Assembly: GCF_934277605.1 (NCBI RefSeq)
Contig: NZ_CAKQVD010000022.1
Span: 1 to 28,823 of the forward strand
Source of the DNA: an uncultured Anaerotignum sp.
GTDB taxonomy: Bacteria > Bacillota > Clostridia > Lachnospirales > Anaerotignaceae
DNA length: 28,823 nt
Reading direction: 5' to 3'
Shown here: positions 1-7,893 of the stretch, piece after piece
Layout: each line of letters opens with the position of its first letter
How positions within the stretch are numbered: the stretch's first letter is position 1
The notes under the pieces: generated by a model
Seen by the model: the letters and a program-made list of their open reading frames with translations, nothing else
Told to the model about the DNA's origin: nothing
Database searches by the model: none
Made by a program: the position numbers and the translations under genes

Positions 1-10
1 TGGCATAATA

Positions 11-73
11 ATAGTCCCCTTATTGTAGTCTCGAAATTTTTGCTATTTCGAGTGTCTACTCTAAGGGGACTAT
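11..73. repeat. 63-bp imperfect palindrome (long hairpin)
   Basis: The outer arms at 11-22 and 62-73 are perfect 12-bp inverted repeats (ATAGTCCCCTTA and its complement). A middle 4-bp pairing joins 25-28 to 56-59, and an inner perfect 8-bp pairing joins 30-37 to 45-52 around a 7-nt loop. No T-tract follows on either strand, so it does not look like an ordinary intrinsic terminator. It could be a palindromic intergenic repeat, a hairpin end of an IS200/IS605-like or MITE-like element, or the 3' structure of a transcript that begins outside the window. Confidence 0.6.
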
Positions 74-457
74 ATCAGATGAAAAACGTCGGATTCGCTC
101 TCTTTTTTCTTTTGGGAACGGAAAAACGATTCTGCGAAAATCGGTTATCTGTTTTTGGAAGAAAGAAGTTTTTTGGAGAGCGATTTTTGGAGAAAAGAGA
201 AGGAGAAAAAACCTTTTTGCACAATTCTACACACTGTATACAGCGGATTTGTTTTTTGATTAACAAACTTTTTTTATTTGGGAATTTTAAGGTTTCGATT
301 TTTGTACAAGTTTTAATCTTGTCTGACAACAAAATAAATAATATTCGTCATCAAAATTTAAAATTGCATAAAAATATTTAAAAAAACATATATGCTGTCG
401 GCAATATTGCAAAAGGTATCTTGTTAGAAACATAACGGGGGTTTTTTCATTTTGCTG
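74..457. other. Non-coding AT-rich stretch
   Basis: I see no supportable gene here. The short reading frames on both strands have no ribosome-binding site and no recognisable protein character. The stretch is rich in A and T runs and sits upstream of the nifJ promoter. Confidence 0.5.
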
Positions 458-486
458 TTGAAATGAAAAAGATTTAATTGTATAAT
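458..486 (+). promoter_or_regulatory. Sigma-70/SigA-type promoter of nifJ
   Basis: TTGAAA (458-463) and TATAAT (481-486) are separated by exactly 17 bp. Transcription should begin near 493, giving an untranslated leader of about 180 nt before the nifJ start. The near-consensus boxes fit the strong expression suggested by the biased codon use of the gene. Confidence 0.8.
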
Positions 487-492
487 AATTAC

Positions 493-676
493 GTAAAAAA
501 TCCCGTTTCATGCAGAGAGGAAATTGGTTGTGTTGTATGACAACATAATTGATAAATTTTCTTTTATGCTGAAAAAAGGGTGAGCCGCCATTTTTGATGG
601 CTGCAAAAGATGAAAAAGGGGGACCTTACCCCCGAACAAACAGAAATCTCTAAATTTTAAAGGAGGAGAAAAAGAA
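493..676 (+). promoter_or_regulatory. Structured 5' leader of nifJ
   Basis: The leader contains two small hairpins. The first has arms GCCAT/ATGGC (587-591 and 597-601). The second is a GC-only stem of five G-C pairs (618-622 with 629-633) around a 6-nt loop. The second sits about 28 nt before the AGGAGG ribosome-binding site (661-666). There is no T-tract, so these look more like mRNA-stabilising or regulatory structures than an attenuator. I recognise no known riboswitch. Confidence 0.4.
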
Positions 677-3600
677 ATGTCTAAAGTAATGAAAACGATG
701 GACGGTAACGAGGCTGCTGCATACGCTTCCTATGCGTTTACAGAGGTTGCAGGTATCTTCCCCATCACACCTTCCTCTCCCATGGCTGAAAAAACAGATG
801 ACTGGGCAGCGAATGGTAAAAAGAACCTTTTTGGTCAGACAGTTAAAGTAGTAGAAATGCAGTCCGAAGCAGGTGCTTCCGGTACAGTACACGGCTCTTT
901 GGCAGCCGGTGCGCTGACAACCACATACACAGCATCTCAGGGTCTGCTGCTGATGATCCCCAATATGTATAAGATTGCAGGCGAACTGCTGCCTTGCGTA
1001 TTCCACGTAACAGCTCGTGCTTTGGCTGCACACGCTCTGTCCATCTTCGGCGATCATTCCGACGTTATGGCTTGCCGTCAGACAGGCTTCGCTATGCTGG
1101 TTTCCAACTCCGTTCAGGAGGTTATGGACCTGGCTTGTGTTGCACACCTGTCCGCAATCAAAGGCCGTGTTCCCTTTGTTCACTTCTTCGATGGTTTCCG
1201 TACATCTCACGAAATCCAGAAGATCGAATGCATCGATTATGATGAGCTGGCAAAGATCATCGACATGGATGCAGTAAATACATTCAAGAGATCTGCACTG
1301 AACCCCGAACATCCCGTTATCAGAGGTACAGCACAGAACCCCGACATCTACTTCCAGGGCCGTGAAGCAGCAAACAAATTCTACAATGCTCTGCCCGCAG
1401 TAGTAGAAGAATACATGGGCGAAATCAACAGAATCACAGGCAGAGATTACAAGCTGTTCAACTACTATGGTGCAGCTGATGCAGACAGAGTAATCATTGC
1501 TATGGGTTCTGCTTGTGAAGCAATTGAAGAAACAATCGACTACCTGACAGCAAAGGGCGAAAAGGTTGGTCTGGTTAAGGTACATCTGTTCCGTCCCTTC
1601 GTAGCAGAAAAGCTGCTGGCAGCTATCCCTGCAACAGCGAAGAAGATTGCTGTTCTGGACAGAACAAAGGAACCCGGCGCACAGGGCGAACCTCTGTACA
1701 TGGACGTTTGTACAGCACTGTTTGAAGCAGAATCCGCTCCCGTTGTAGTTGGCGGCCGTTACGGTCTGGGTTCCAAGGACGTTACACCCGCACAGTTCCT
1801 GGCAGTATATGCAAACCTGACACTGGATAAACCCAAAAACCACTTCACACTGGGTATCGTGGATGACGTGACAAACACATCCCTGGAGGTTGGCGAAGAA
1901 GTTAACGTTACAGGTGACGACGGCACAATCTCCTGCAAATTCTGGGGCTTGGGCGCTGACGGTACTGTAGGTGCAAACAAGAACTCCATCAAAATCATTG
2001 GTGACCATACAGATAAATATGCACAGGCATACTTCAGCTATGACTCCAAGAAATCCGGTGGTATTACACAATCTCACCTGCGTTTCGGCGATACACCCAT
2101 CAGATCTACATATCTGGTAAAAACAGCTGACTTCGTTGCTTGTCACAAACAGGAATATGTTCACCTGTATGACATGGTTACAGAGCTGAACCCCAACGGT
2201 ACATTCCTGCTGAACACAACATGGACTGTAGACGAATTGGATGAAAAGCTGCCCGCAAAGCTGAAAAGACAGCTGGCTGCTAAGAATGCAAACTTCTACA
2301 TCATCAATGGTACAGCTATTGCAGGCGAAATCGGTCTGGGCAACAGAATCAACACAGTTCTGCAGGCTGCATTCTTCAAGCTGGCTAACATCATCCCCAT
2401 TGATCAGGCAGTTGAATACATGAAAGCAGCTATCACAAAATCCTATGGCAAGAAGGGTGACACAATCCTGAACATGAACTACGCTGCTGTTGACCGTGGT
2501 GTAGACGGCGCAATTAAGGTTGATATCCCTGCTTCTTGGGCAACAGCAGAGGATGCTGAGGCTGCATCCGCAAGAAAGACAACAGAATTCGTTCAGAATA
2601 TCGTTGAACCCATGAATGCACAGGAAGGCGACAAGCTGCCCGTATCCGCATTCTCCGGCAGAGAGGACGGTCACTTCCCTTGTGGTACAGCTGCTTACGA
2701 AAAACGTGGTGTAGCAGTTAACGTACCCGAATGGAACGCTGACAACTGTATCCAGTGTAACCAGTGCTCTTATGTATGTCCTCATGCTGCAATCAGACCT
2801 ATTCTGGTAACAGATGACGAGCTGGCAAAGGCTCCCGCAGCATTCAAGGCAGTTGAAGCTAAGGGCGGTGCTACATTTGCAGGCCTGAAATACAGAATGC
2901 AGGTTTCCGCTCTGGATTGCTTGGGCTGCGGCAGCTGTGCAGAAGTATGTCCTGCTCCCAGCAAGGCTCTGGTTATGAAGCCTCTGGAAACACAGGAAGC
3001 TGAAGTTGCTAACTGGGATTTCGCTATGGATGAGGTTGCACCTAAGGCTAACCCCATGAGCAAAGAAACAGTGAAGGGCTCTCAGTTTGAACAGCCTCTG
3101 CTTGAGTTCTCCGGCGCTTGTGCAGGTTGTGGTGAAACACCTTACGCTAAGCTGATCACTCAGCTGTTTGGCGACAGAATGTATGTTGCAAACGCAACAG
3201 GCTGCTCCTCCATCTGGGGTGGTTCCGCACCTTCTATGCCTTACACAACAAACAAAGACGGCCATGGTCCCGCATGGGCAAACTCCCTGTTTGAAGACAA
3301 CGCAGAATATGGTCTGGGTATGGCTTCCGCAGTTAAGCACATGAGAAATGGCCTGAAGGATAAACTGGAAAACCTGAAAGCAATCGACGCTTCCGTTGCA
3401 GGTGTTGTTGATGCTTGGGTTGAAACAATGAACGACGGCAGCGCATCCAAGGAAGCTACAAAGGCTCTGGTTGCTGCTCTGGAAGCTTACAACGGCGCAG
3501 ATGCAGAAGCTAAGAACATTGTTGCTTATGTTCTGGAAAACAAGGATCAGCTGGCTAAGAAGTCTCAGTGGATCTTCGGTGGTGACGGCTGGGCTTACGA

Positions 3601-4207
3601 TATCGGTTACGGCGGTCTGGACCACGTTCTTGCATCCGGCGAAGATGTAAACGTACTGGTATTGGATACAGAGGTTTACTCCAACACAGGTGGTCAGGCT
3701 TCCAAATCCACACCCGTTGGTGCAGTTGCTCAGTTCGCTGCATCCGGTAAGAGAGTGAAGAAAAAAGACCTGGGTATGATGGCTATGTCCTATGGCTATG
3801 TATACGTTGCACAGGTTGCAATGGGCGCAGACAAGAACCAGCTGGTTAAGGCTCTGGTAGAAGCTGAAAAATACCATGGTCCTTCCCTGATCATCGCTTA
3901 CGCTCCTTGTATCAACCACGGCCTGAAGGGCGGTATGTCCGGCGCTCAGAACGAAATCAAACGTGCAGTTGATGCAGGCTACTGGCAGATGTACAGATTC
4001 AACCCTGAACTGAAAAAGGCAGGTCAGAATCCTTTCACTCTGGACTCCAAGGAACCCACAGGCAACTTCAGAGAATTCCTGCTGAGCGAAGTTCGTTACA
4101 GCTCTTTGCAGAGAACATTCCCTGAAATCGCTGAAGAACTGTTTGAACAGACAGAAGCAACAGCAAAGGAAAGACTGGAAGGCTACAAAAAGCTGGCTCA
4201 GGGCTAA
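677..4207 (+). CDS. nifJ: Pyruvate:ferredoxin (flavodoxin) oxidoreductase
   Basis: The product is a 1176-residue single-chain PFOR that oxidises pyruvate with CoA to acetyl-CoA and CO2 and reduces ferredoxin in the cytoplasm. The usual domain order is visible. The N-terminal pyruvate/TPP domain includes the GIFPITPSSPMAE motif. The ferredoxin-like insert has two [4Fe-4S] motifs (C691, C694, C697, C701 and C748, C751, C754, C758). The C-terminal TPP domain carries CAGCGE (C815, C818), C843 and C1078 for the proximal cluster, GDGW at 969-972 and NTGGQ at about 1003-1007. The length matches the family. The ATG follows AGGAGG by 10 nt. Codon use is strongly biased (ACA for Thr, CTG for Leu), as expected for an abundant enzyme. 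The symbol nifJ is the family name and does not imply nitrogen fixation. Confidence 0.97.
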   Translation: MSKVMKTMDGNEAAAYASYAFTEVAGIFPITPSSPMAEKTDDWAANGKKNLFGQTVKVVEMQSEAGASGTVHGSLAAGALTTTYTASQGLLLMIPNMYKIAGELLPCVFHVTARALAAHALSIFGDHSDVMACRQTGFAMLVSNSVQEVMDLACVAHLSAIKGRVPFVHFFDGFRTSHEIQKIECIDYDELAKIIDMDAVNTFKRSALNPEHPVIRGTAQNPDIYFQGREAANKFYNALPAVVEEYMGEINRITGRDYKLFNYYGAADADRVIIAMGSACEAIEETIDYLTAKGEKVGLVKVHLFRPFVAEKLLAAIPATAKKIAVLDRTKEPGAQGEPLYMDVCTALFEAESAPVVVGGRYGLGSKDVTPAQFLAVYANLTLDKPKNHFTLGIVDDVTNTSLEVGEEVNVTGDDGTISCKFWGLGADGTVGANKNSIKIIGDHTDKYAQAYFSYDSKKSGGITQSHLRFGDTPIRSTYLVKTADFVACHKQEYVHLYDMVTELNPNGTFLLNTTWTVDELDEKLPAKLKRQLAAKNANFYIINGTAIAGEIGLGNRINTVLQAAFFKLANIIPIDQAVEYMKAAITKSYGKKGDTILNMNYAAVDRGVDGAIKVDIPASWATAEDAEAASARKTTEFVQNIVEPMNAQEGDKLPVSAFSGREDGHFPCGTAAYEKRGVAVNVPEWNADNCIQCNQCSYVCPHAAIRPILVTDDELAKAPAAFKAVEAKGGATFAGLKYRMQVSALDCLGCGSCAEVCPAPSKALVMKPLETQEAEVANWDFAMDEVAPKANPMSKETVKGSQFEQPLLEFSGACAGCGETPYAKLITQLFGDRMYVANATGCSSIWGGSAPSMPYTTNKDGHGPAWANSLFEDNAEYGLGMASAVKHMRNGLKDKLENLKAIDASVAGVVDAWVETMNDGSASKEATKALVAALEAYNGADAEAKNIVAYVLENKDQLAKKSQWIFGGDGWAYDIGYGGLDHVLASGEDVNVLVLDTEVYSNTGGQASKSTPVGAVAQFAASGKRVKKKDLGMMAMSYGYVYVAQVAMGADKNQLVKALVEAEKYHGPSLIIAYAPCINHGLKGGMSGAQNEIKRAVDAGYWQMYRFNPELKKAGQNPFTLDSKEPTGNFREFLLSEVRYSSLQRTFPEIAEELFEQTEATAKERLEGYKKLAQG

Positions 4208-4257
4208 TCTTTTGAGCGATTTAGCAAAATAAAACGGCGAGAGATACCGTAGGCTCT

Positions 4258-4295
4258 GCTTAAGAGACCTTGGGACTTCCCTTGGTTTCTTAAGC
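4258..4295 (+). other. Hairpin in the nifJ 3' untranslated region
   Basis: Arms 4258-4274 and 4279-4295 form a stem of 12 pairs (one G-U), a 2x2 internal loop and three more G-C pairs, closed by a 4-nt loop. No T-tract follows, and the real terminator lies further downstream. A 3' stability or processing element is plausible. A second small stem, GCGTG/CACGC, lies at 4302-4314. Confidence 0.5.
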
Positions 4296-4334
4296 GGGAC
4301 TGCGTGTGACACGCCAAATGAAAATATGATTTTC

Positions 4335-4375
4335 AAAGAGAGAAATCTTGACAAAAGAGGTTTCTCTCTTTTTTT
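4335..4375 (+). terminator. Intrinsic terminator of nifJ
   Basis: An 11-bp stem (4335-4345 with 4361-4371) is followed by a run of T to 4375. Part of the 15-nt loop can pair internally. It lies about 130 nt after the nifJ stop codon. Confidence 0.85.
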
Positions 4376-4437
4376 ATGCCCAAAGGTGCGAAAAAAGACA
4401 GATATTGCAGAGGAAAAGGGGACGGAGCCGACAGCGT

Positions 4438-4467
4438 TTGACAGGATATGCAGGGAAGAAATGGTAT
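4438..4467 (+). promoter_or_regulatory. Weak promoter candidate for the LysM membrane protein gene
   Basis: A consensus TTGACA lies at 4438-4443, but the best spaced -10 is only TGGTAT (4462-4467) at 18 bp. The gene lies between two terminators, so it needs a promoter of its own in 4376-4536. This is the only good -35 there. Confidence 0.35.
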
Positions 4468-4536
4468 CTTTGTAGACAGGAAAAGAAAGCTACGGTTTTC
4501 AGCCGAGAACGAGAAGGATGCAAAGGAGGATGCAGG

Positions 4537-5655
4537 ATGCAATATCAATTTGACGAAAAAAAGGACTTTGGGACAGAGCTTGACCTGCCGAAGCGGACAA
4601 AGCAGATGGGCGGCATAGAGCAGCGGCTCAAAATCTTTGTGGAGGATTATGTTTATACATACTTATACCAATATGGCAGAAGCGGCGGCGGTGCGGAAAA
4701 GCTGGCGGCCTTGGTGGGCAGGCATTATGTGCTGGAGGGGCAGGAGGTTGTGATGATTTCCGGCGCAATTCAAGCGAAGGAGACGGTGCAGGAAAACGGC
4801 GTGGTGCATTTTAGTGAGGCGACATGGGAATACATCGGCGGACAGCTGCAGAAATATTTTGCGGGAATGACGATTGTGGGCTGGGTGCATGCGCAGGGCG
4901 GCTTTGGGGCTTTTTTGACGGCGAAGGACGAGCAGTTTCATCGGGAATATTTCAAGGAGGACTGGCAGGTGTTGTTTGCCTTAGATCCGACGGACAAGCT
5001 GGACTGCTTTTATCTTTATGGCGAGGAAGGCGAAGGACTGCGGCAGGCGAAGGGGTATTTTATTTATTATGACAGAAATCGAGAAATGCAGGAATATATG
5101 CTGGAGAACAGCATGATTTGCCCGAAGGACGCACCGGAGGAGGAGACTGTGCCGAAGGAGAGCGTGCGGCGGCGGAGAAAGCCGACACAGGAGGAAAGAA
5201 TGGATGCGGCGAAGGAAATTCGGCGGGTGGTGCAAAAGCGGGAGAGAATCGTGAAGCAGGCGAAGAAGGAGCATGACCTGATGCTTGCGGCGGTAAGCGG
5301 TGTGCTTTGTGTGGTTTGCGTGTGCATGGGGATGGCTATGCTGCGCAGCCTGGACAGGCTACAGCTTGTGGAGAAGGAATTGACTGCCATGCAAAGCTCT
5401 TATCAGACGTTGGCGGAAAGCTTTGAGGATGTGAAGGTGCAAAGTGTTTTTGCGGTGCAGGCACCGAAGAAGGAGGAAAAGGAGGAAAAGGAGGAAAAGC
5501 AGAAATACACAGTGGAAAGCGGAGACAGCTTAGGTTTTATCAGCAGGAAATTTTACGGAAACGGCGGCGGTATCGGGAAAATTATGGAGGCAAACGGATT
5601 ATCGGATGCGGATATGATTTTTGAGGGGCAGACGTTATGGATTCCGACAGAATAA
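4537..5655 (+). CDS. Membrane protein with degenerate JAMM/MPN-like domain and C-terminal LysM
   Basis: The product has 372 residues. The ATG at 4537 is chosen because a perfect AAAGGAGG (4522-4529) precedes it by 7 nt; the frame is open further upstream but reads through the nifJ terminator. Residues about 60-190 resemble an MPN/JAMM fold. IVGWVHAQGGFGAFLTAKD matches the spacing of the zinc motif HxHPx6SxxD, with H118 and D131 kept but Q120 and T128 replacing His and Ser. A basic, charged stretch (about 200-247) precedes one transmembrane helix (about 248-269). A Lys/Glu-rich linker leads to a LysM domain (about 323-371) that would bind peptidoglycan outside the cell. The N-terminus is probably cytoplasmic. 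Its role is unknown; a link to the neighbouring phage operon is only positional. Confidence 0.75.
   Translation: MQYQFDEKKDFGTELDLPKRTKQMGGIEQRLKIFVEDYVYTYLYQYGRSGGGAEKLAALVGRHYVLEGQEVVMISGAIQAKETVQENGVVHFSEATWEYIGGQLQKYFAGMTIVGWVHAQGGFGAFLTAKDEQFHREYFKEDWQVLFALDPTDKLDCFYLYGEEGEGLRQAKGYFIYYDRNREMQEYMLENSMICPKDAPEEETVPKESVRRRRKPTQEERMDAAKEIRRVVQKRERIVKQAKKEHDLMLAAVSGVLCVVCVCMGMAMLRSLDRLQLVEKELTAMQSSYQTLAESFEDVKVQSVFAVQAPKKEEKEEKEEKQKYTVESGDSLGFISRKFYGNGGGIGKIMEANGLSDADMIFEGQTLWIPTE
5472..5498 (+). repeat. Three tandem copies of a 9-bp unit
   Basis: GGAGGAAAA is repeated exactly three times in frame. It encodes the Lys/Glu linker between the membrane helix and the LysM domain. Copy-number change would alter linker length without breaking the frame. 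Confidence 0.8.
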
Positions 5656-5682
5656 AGGGAAAAAAGCGGCAGAATAGAGACA

Positions 5683-5716
5683 AGCCTATGGTTCACAGAG
5701 ACCATGGGCTTTTTTC
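5683..5716 (+). terminator. Intrinsic terminator of the LysM membrane protein gene
   Basis: A 10-bp stem with one G-U pair (5683-5692 with 5701-5710) and an 8-nt loop is followed by a T-run. It separates this gene from the phage-like operon. Confidence 0.85.
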
Positions 5717-5732
5717 TTTTGGAAAAAAAGAG

Positions 5733-5762
5733 TTGACAGGAGGACAAGGAAAATAGTATATA
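5733..5762 (+). promoter_or_regulatory. Promoter of the phage-like operon
   Basis: A consensus TTGACA (5733-5738) is followed after 18 bp by TATATA (5757-5762). The predicted transcription start, near 5769, falls inside the first operator below. No other strong promoter was seen before secG. Confidence 0.75.
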
Positions 5763-5763
5763 A

Positions 5764-5797
5764 GAACAAGAGTTCTTATTAAAGGGAACAAATATTC
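5764..5797. promoter_or_regulatory. Two LexA-type (SOS) boxes
   Basis: GAAC-AAGA-GTTC at 5764-5775 is a perfect match to the Gram-positive LexA box core GAAC-N4-GTTC; its flanks extend the dyad to 7+7 bp (5761-5778). A degenerate second box, GAAC-AAAT-ATTC, lies at 5786-5797. The centres are 22 bp apart, about two helical turns, so two dimers would sit on the same DNA face. The first box begins just after the -10, so bound repressor would block transcription. LexA is the family-based guess; a phage repressor encoded elsewhere is the alternative. Confidence 0.65.
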
Positions 5798-5807
5798 TTA
5801 TTAGGGG

Positions 5808-6209
5808 GTGTTGGATATCTGGAAGGTGCAGGTGCGGAAGGAAATGGACAGCGAAAAGGGGCAGCTGAAGGTGCGGCTATTGGACTGGGGCTGTGCGATG
5901 GAGCGATGCAAGCGGATACAGGACAGGCTGCGGCGTTTGGAGGAATTGGAGAAGGATTCGTTTTTGGAGAAGGAATATGCGGAGGAGCGGGAGCGGCTGG
6001 AGGCGGACTTACAGGAGATTTGGAGCGAGAAAAGGCAGATGGACGTTTTGCTGGAGGGCTTGGAGGAAAATGAGCAGGAATACATCCGTCTGCGGTTTGA
6101 AAAGGGCTACAGCTTTGTATACATCGGCAGAAAGCTATATTTGAGCAGGGCCTCTATTTTTCGGATGCAGGACAGGATTTTGGAAAAATTGCTGCAGGCG
6201 GAGAAGTGA
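5808..6209 (+). CDS. Xpf-like sigma-factor-like phage late activator
   Basis: The product has up to 133 residues. It has a long charged helical N-terminal part and a C-terminal helix-turn-helix of sigma-70 region 4 type (about residues 85-130, RLRFEKGYSFVYIGRKLYLS). In PBSX the protein in this position, Xpf, switches on the late genes, and ArpU/RinA-like proteins do the same in other phages. Here it is the first gene behind the SOS-type promoter, and no separate late promoter was recognised, so it may be a relic or act elsewhere. The start is uncertain: the frame opens with GTG 5808 and TTG 5811, both too close to the AGGGGG. GTG 5832, with GGAAGG 5 nt upstream, and ATG 5844 are also possible. 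Confidence 0.7.
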   Translation: MLDIWKVQVRKEMDSEKGQLKVRLLDWGCAMERCKRIQDRLRRLEELEKDSFLEKEYAEERERLEADLQEIWSEKRQMDVLLEGLEENEQEYIRLRFEKGYSFVYIGRKLYLSRASIFRMQDRILEKLLQAEK

Positions 6210-6262
6210 GACTTTGTGAGACGAAGGAGGGTGTATCGTGAGGGAGAATGAAAGGAGGCGAT

Positions 6263-6640
6263 GTGAATGTGAAAAAAAGGCAGGAATTGAGTGAAAGACA
6301 GCAGGAGTTTTGCAGACTGTGCGCAGAGGGGAAAACGATTGCGGAGGCGGAGCGTGCGATGGGATTTTCTGCAGGCTATGGCGGTAGGCTCATCAGGAAG
6401 GCGCAAATTAAAAAAGCCATTGAGCTGGAAGGAGAGGCAATCGCACGCAGAAAGGCGAAGGATTCGGCACAAAAAACGGAGATTCTCAGCTTTTTGACGG
6501 ATGTGATGCGGGACAAGGAGACAGCCGACATCAAGACAAGGATGAAGGCGGCAGAGCTTTTGGGGAAGCGGGAGAATCTGTTTGAGAAGCTGCCGCAGAA
6601 GGAGGGAAACCGCATTGTCATCGTGGATGATTTGCCATGA
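6263..6640 (+). CDS. xtmA: Phage terminase small subunit
   Basis: The product has about 125 residues and resembles terminase small subunits of the XtmA/Terminase_2 type. The N-terminal LSERQQEFCRLCAEGKTIAEAERAMGF region forms the DNA-binding helix-turn-helix, followed by helical oligomerisation segments. It recognises DNA for packaging and recruits the large subunit. An in-frame ATG at 6248 lies before the perfect AAAGGAGG (6251-6258), so translation more likely begins at GTG 6263 or GTG 6269. The stop overlaps the next start (ATGA at 6637-6640), which implies translational coupling. Confidence 0.85.
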   Translation: MNVKKRQELSERQQEFCRLCAEGKTIAEAERAMGFSAGYGGRLIRKAQIKKAIELEGEAIARRKAKDSAQKTEILSFLTDVMRDKETADIKTRMKAAELLGKRENLFEKLPQKEGNRIVIVDDLP

Positions 6641-7875
6641 AAATCAGATGGTTAAGCGAGTGTATCGGGGAGGGCTTTTATGCACTGCACAGAGACATTC
6701 GGGAAGGACGGCACACGCATTATTGGCTGAAGGGAGGCAGAGGGAGTGGGAAATCCACCTTCCTTTCCTTGGAAATCATACTGGGGCTGATTGCAGACCA
6801 AGAGGCCAATGCGGTTATACTGCGAAAGGTTGCCGCCAATTTGCGTGACAGCGTTTTTGAGCAAATGAATTGGGCCATTCAGGCTTTGGGGGTGGAGCAG
6901 GAATGGGAGAAGAAAATCAACCCGATGGAGCTGGTGCGGAAGGGGACGGGGCAGAAAATCCTTTTTCGTGGCTGTGATGATGCAAGAAAGCTGAAATCCA
7001 TGAAGTTTCAAAGGGGATATGCAAAATTCATTTGGTATGAGGAGGCAGACGAATTCAGCGGCATGGCGGAGCTGCGAAGCTTGAACCAAAGCCTGATGCG
7101 TGGGGGCGAGGAATTTCGTGTTTTTTACAGCTACAACCCGCCCAAGCAGGCACGAAGCTGGGTAAACCTTGAGGTGATGCAGGAGCGTGCGGACAGGCTG
7201 ATTCATCACAGCACCTATTTAGAGATGCGGGAGGAATGGCTGGGCAAGCAATTTTTTGCGGAGGCGGAATACATACGACTGAGACAACCGGAGATTTATC
7301 GCCATGAATATTTGGGGGAGATCACGGGTGGCGGCGGAGAGGTGTTCCGAAATTTGACCTTGCGGGAGATTACGGCGGCGGAGATTGCGGGCTTTGACCG
7401 GATTCGGCGGGGCTTGGACTGGGGATATGCGGTTGATCCCCTGCATTATACCGTGAACCATTATGACAAGACGAGAAGGCGGCTTTATATTTTTTATGAG
7501 CTGCGGGCACAGGGGATGAGCAACCGCAGGCTTGCGGAGGAAATCAACCGAGAGAACCCCAACCACAGAGATGTGATTTGCGACAGCGCAGAGCCGAAGT
7601 CCATTGCGGAGATGCGGGAATACGGTGTGGCGGCGGTAGGGGCAAGGAAGGGCCCTGACAGCGTATATTATGGAATCAAGTGGATGCAGGATTTGGAGGA
7701 AATTATCATTGACCCGAAGCGATGCCCTGAGACTGCACGGGAATTTGGCGGCTATGAATATGAGGGCGACGGGAGAGGCGGCTGGCGAGCGGCATTTCCG
7801 GACAGGGACAACCATGCGATTGATGCGGTGCGTTATAGCCGAGAGGATGACATGAGATATATCAGAGTGCGATAG
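6637..7875 (+). CDS. xtmB: Phage terminase large subunit, PBSX family
   Basis: The product is a 412-residue packaging motor, full length for the PBSX-type family. The ATPase has a Walker A GGRGSGKST at 33-41 and a Walker B FIWYEEADEF at about 131-140 with acidic E135/E136. The C-terminal RNase H-like nuclease keeps its acidic residues: GLDWGYAVD with D261, CDSAEP with D316, and DNHAIDA with D391/D396. It cuts and translocates DNA into proheads through the portal. All catalytic motifs are present, so DNA packaging looks possible. It starts inside the stop codon of xtmA. Confidence 0.93.
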   Translation: MKIRWLSECIGEGFYALHRDIREGRHTHYWLKGGRGSGKSTFLSLEIILGLIADQEANAVILRKVAANLRDSVFEQMNWAIQALGVEQEWEKKINPMELVRKGTGQKILFRGCDDARKLKSMKFQRGYAKFIWYEEADEFSGMAELRSLNQSLMRGGEEFRVFYSYNPPKQARSWVNLEVMQERADRLIHHSTYLEMREEWLGKQFFAEAEYIRLRQPEIYRHEYLGEITGGGGEVFRNLTLREITAAEIAGFDRIRRGLDWGYAVDPLHYTVNHYDKTRRRLYIFYELRAQGMSNRRLAEEINRENPNHRDVICDSAEPKSIAEMREYGVAAVGARKGPDSVYYGIKWMQDLEEIIIDPKRCPETAREFGGYEYEGDGRGGWRAAFPDRDNHAIDAVRYSREDDMRYIRVR

Positions 7876-7893
7876 GAAAGGAGACGGGGATTT

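Noticed and set aside
40..381. Small frames on both strands before nifJ
   Set aside because: They have no ribosome-binding site, low-complexity composition, and begin in a palindrome.
677..4207. Evidence for nitrogen fixation from the nifJ name
   Set aside because: PFOR is a central fermentation enzyme in anaerobes and no nif genes are nearby.
650..4354. 1234-codon open frame on the minus strand opposite nifJ
   Set aside because: It is a shadow caused by the extreme codon bias of nifJ. The predicted protein is Cys/Val-rich nonsense with no domain, and the plus strand clearly encodes PFOR.
4348..4536. 63-codon upstream extension of the LysM membrane protein
   Set aside because: It starts inside the nifJ terminator and lacks a ribosome-binding site, while ATG 4537 has a perfect one.
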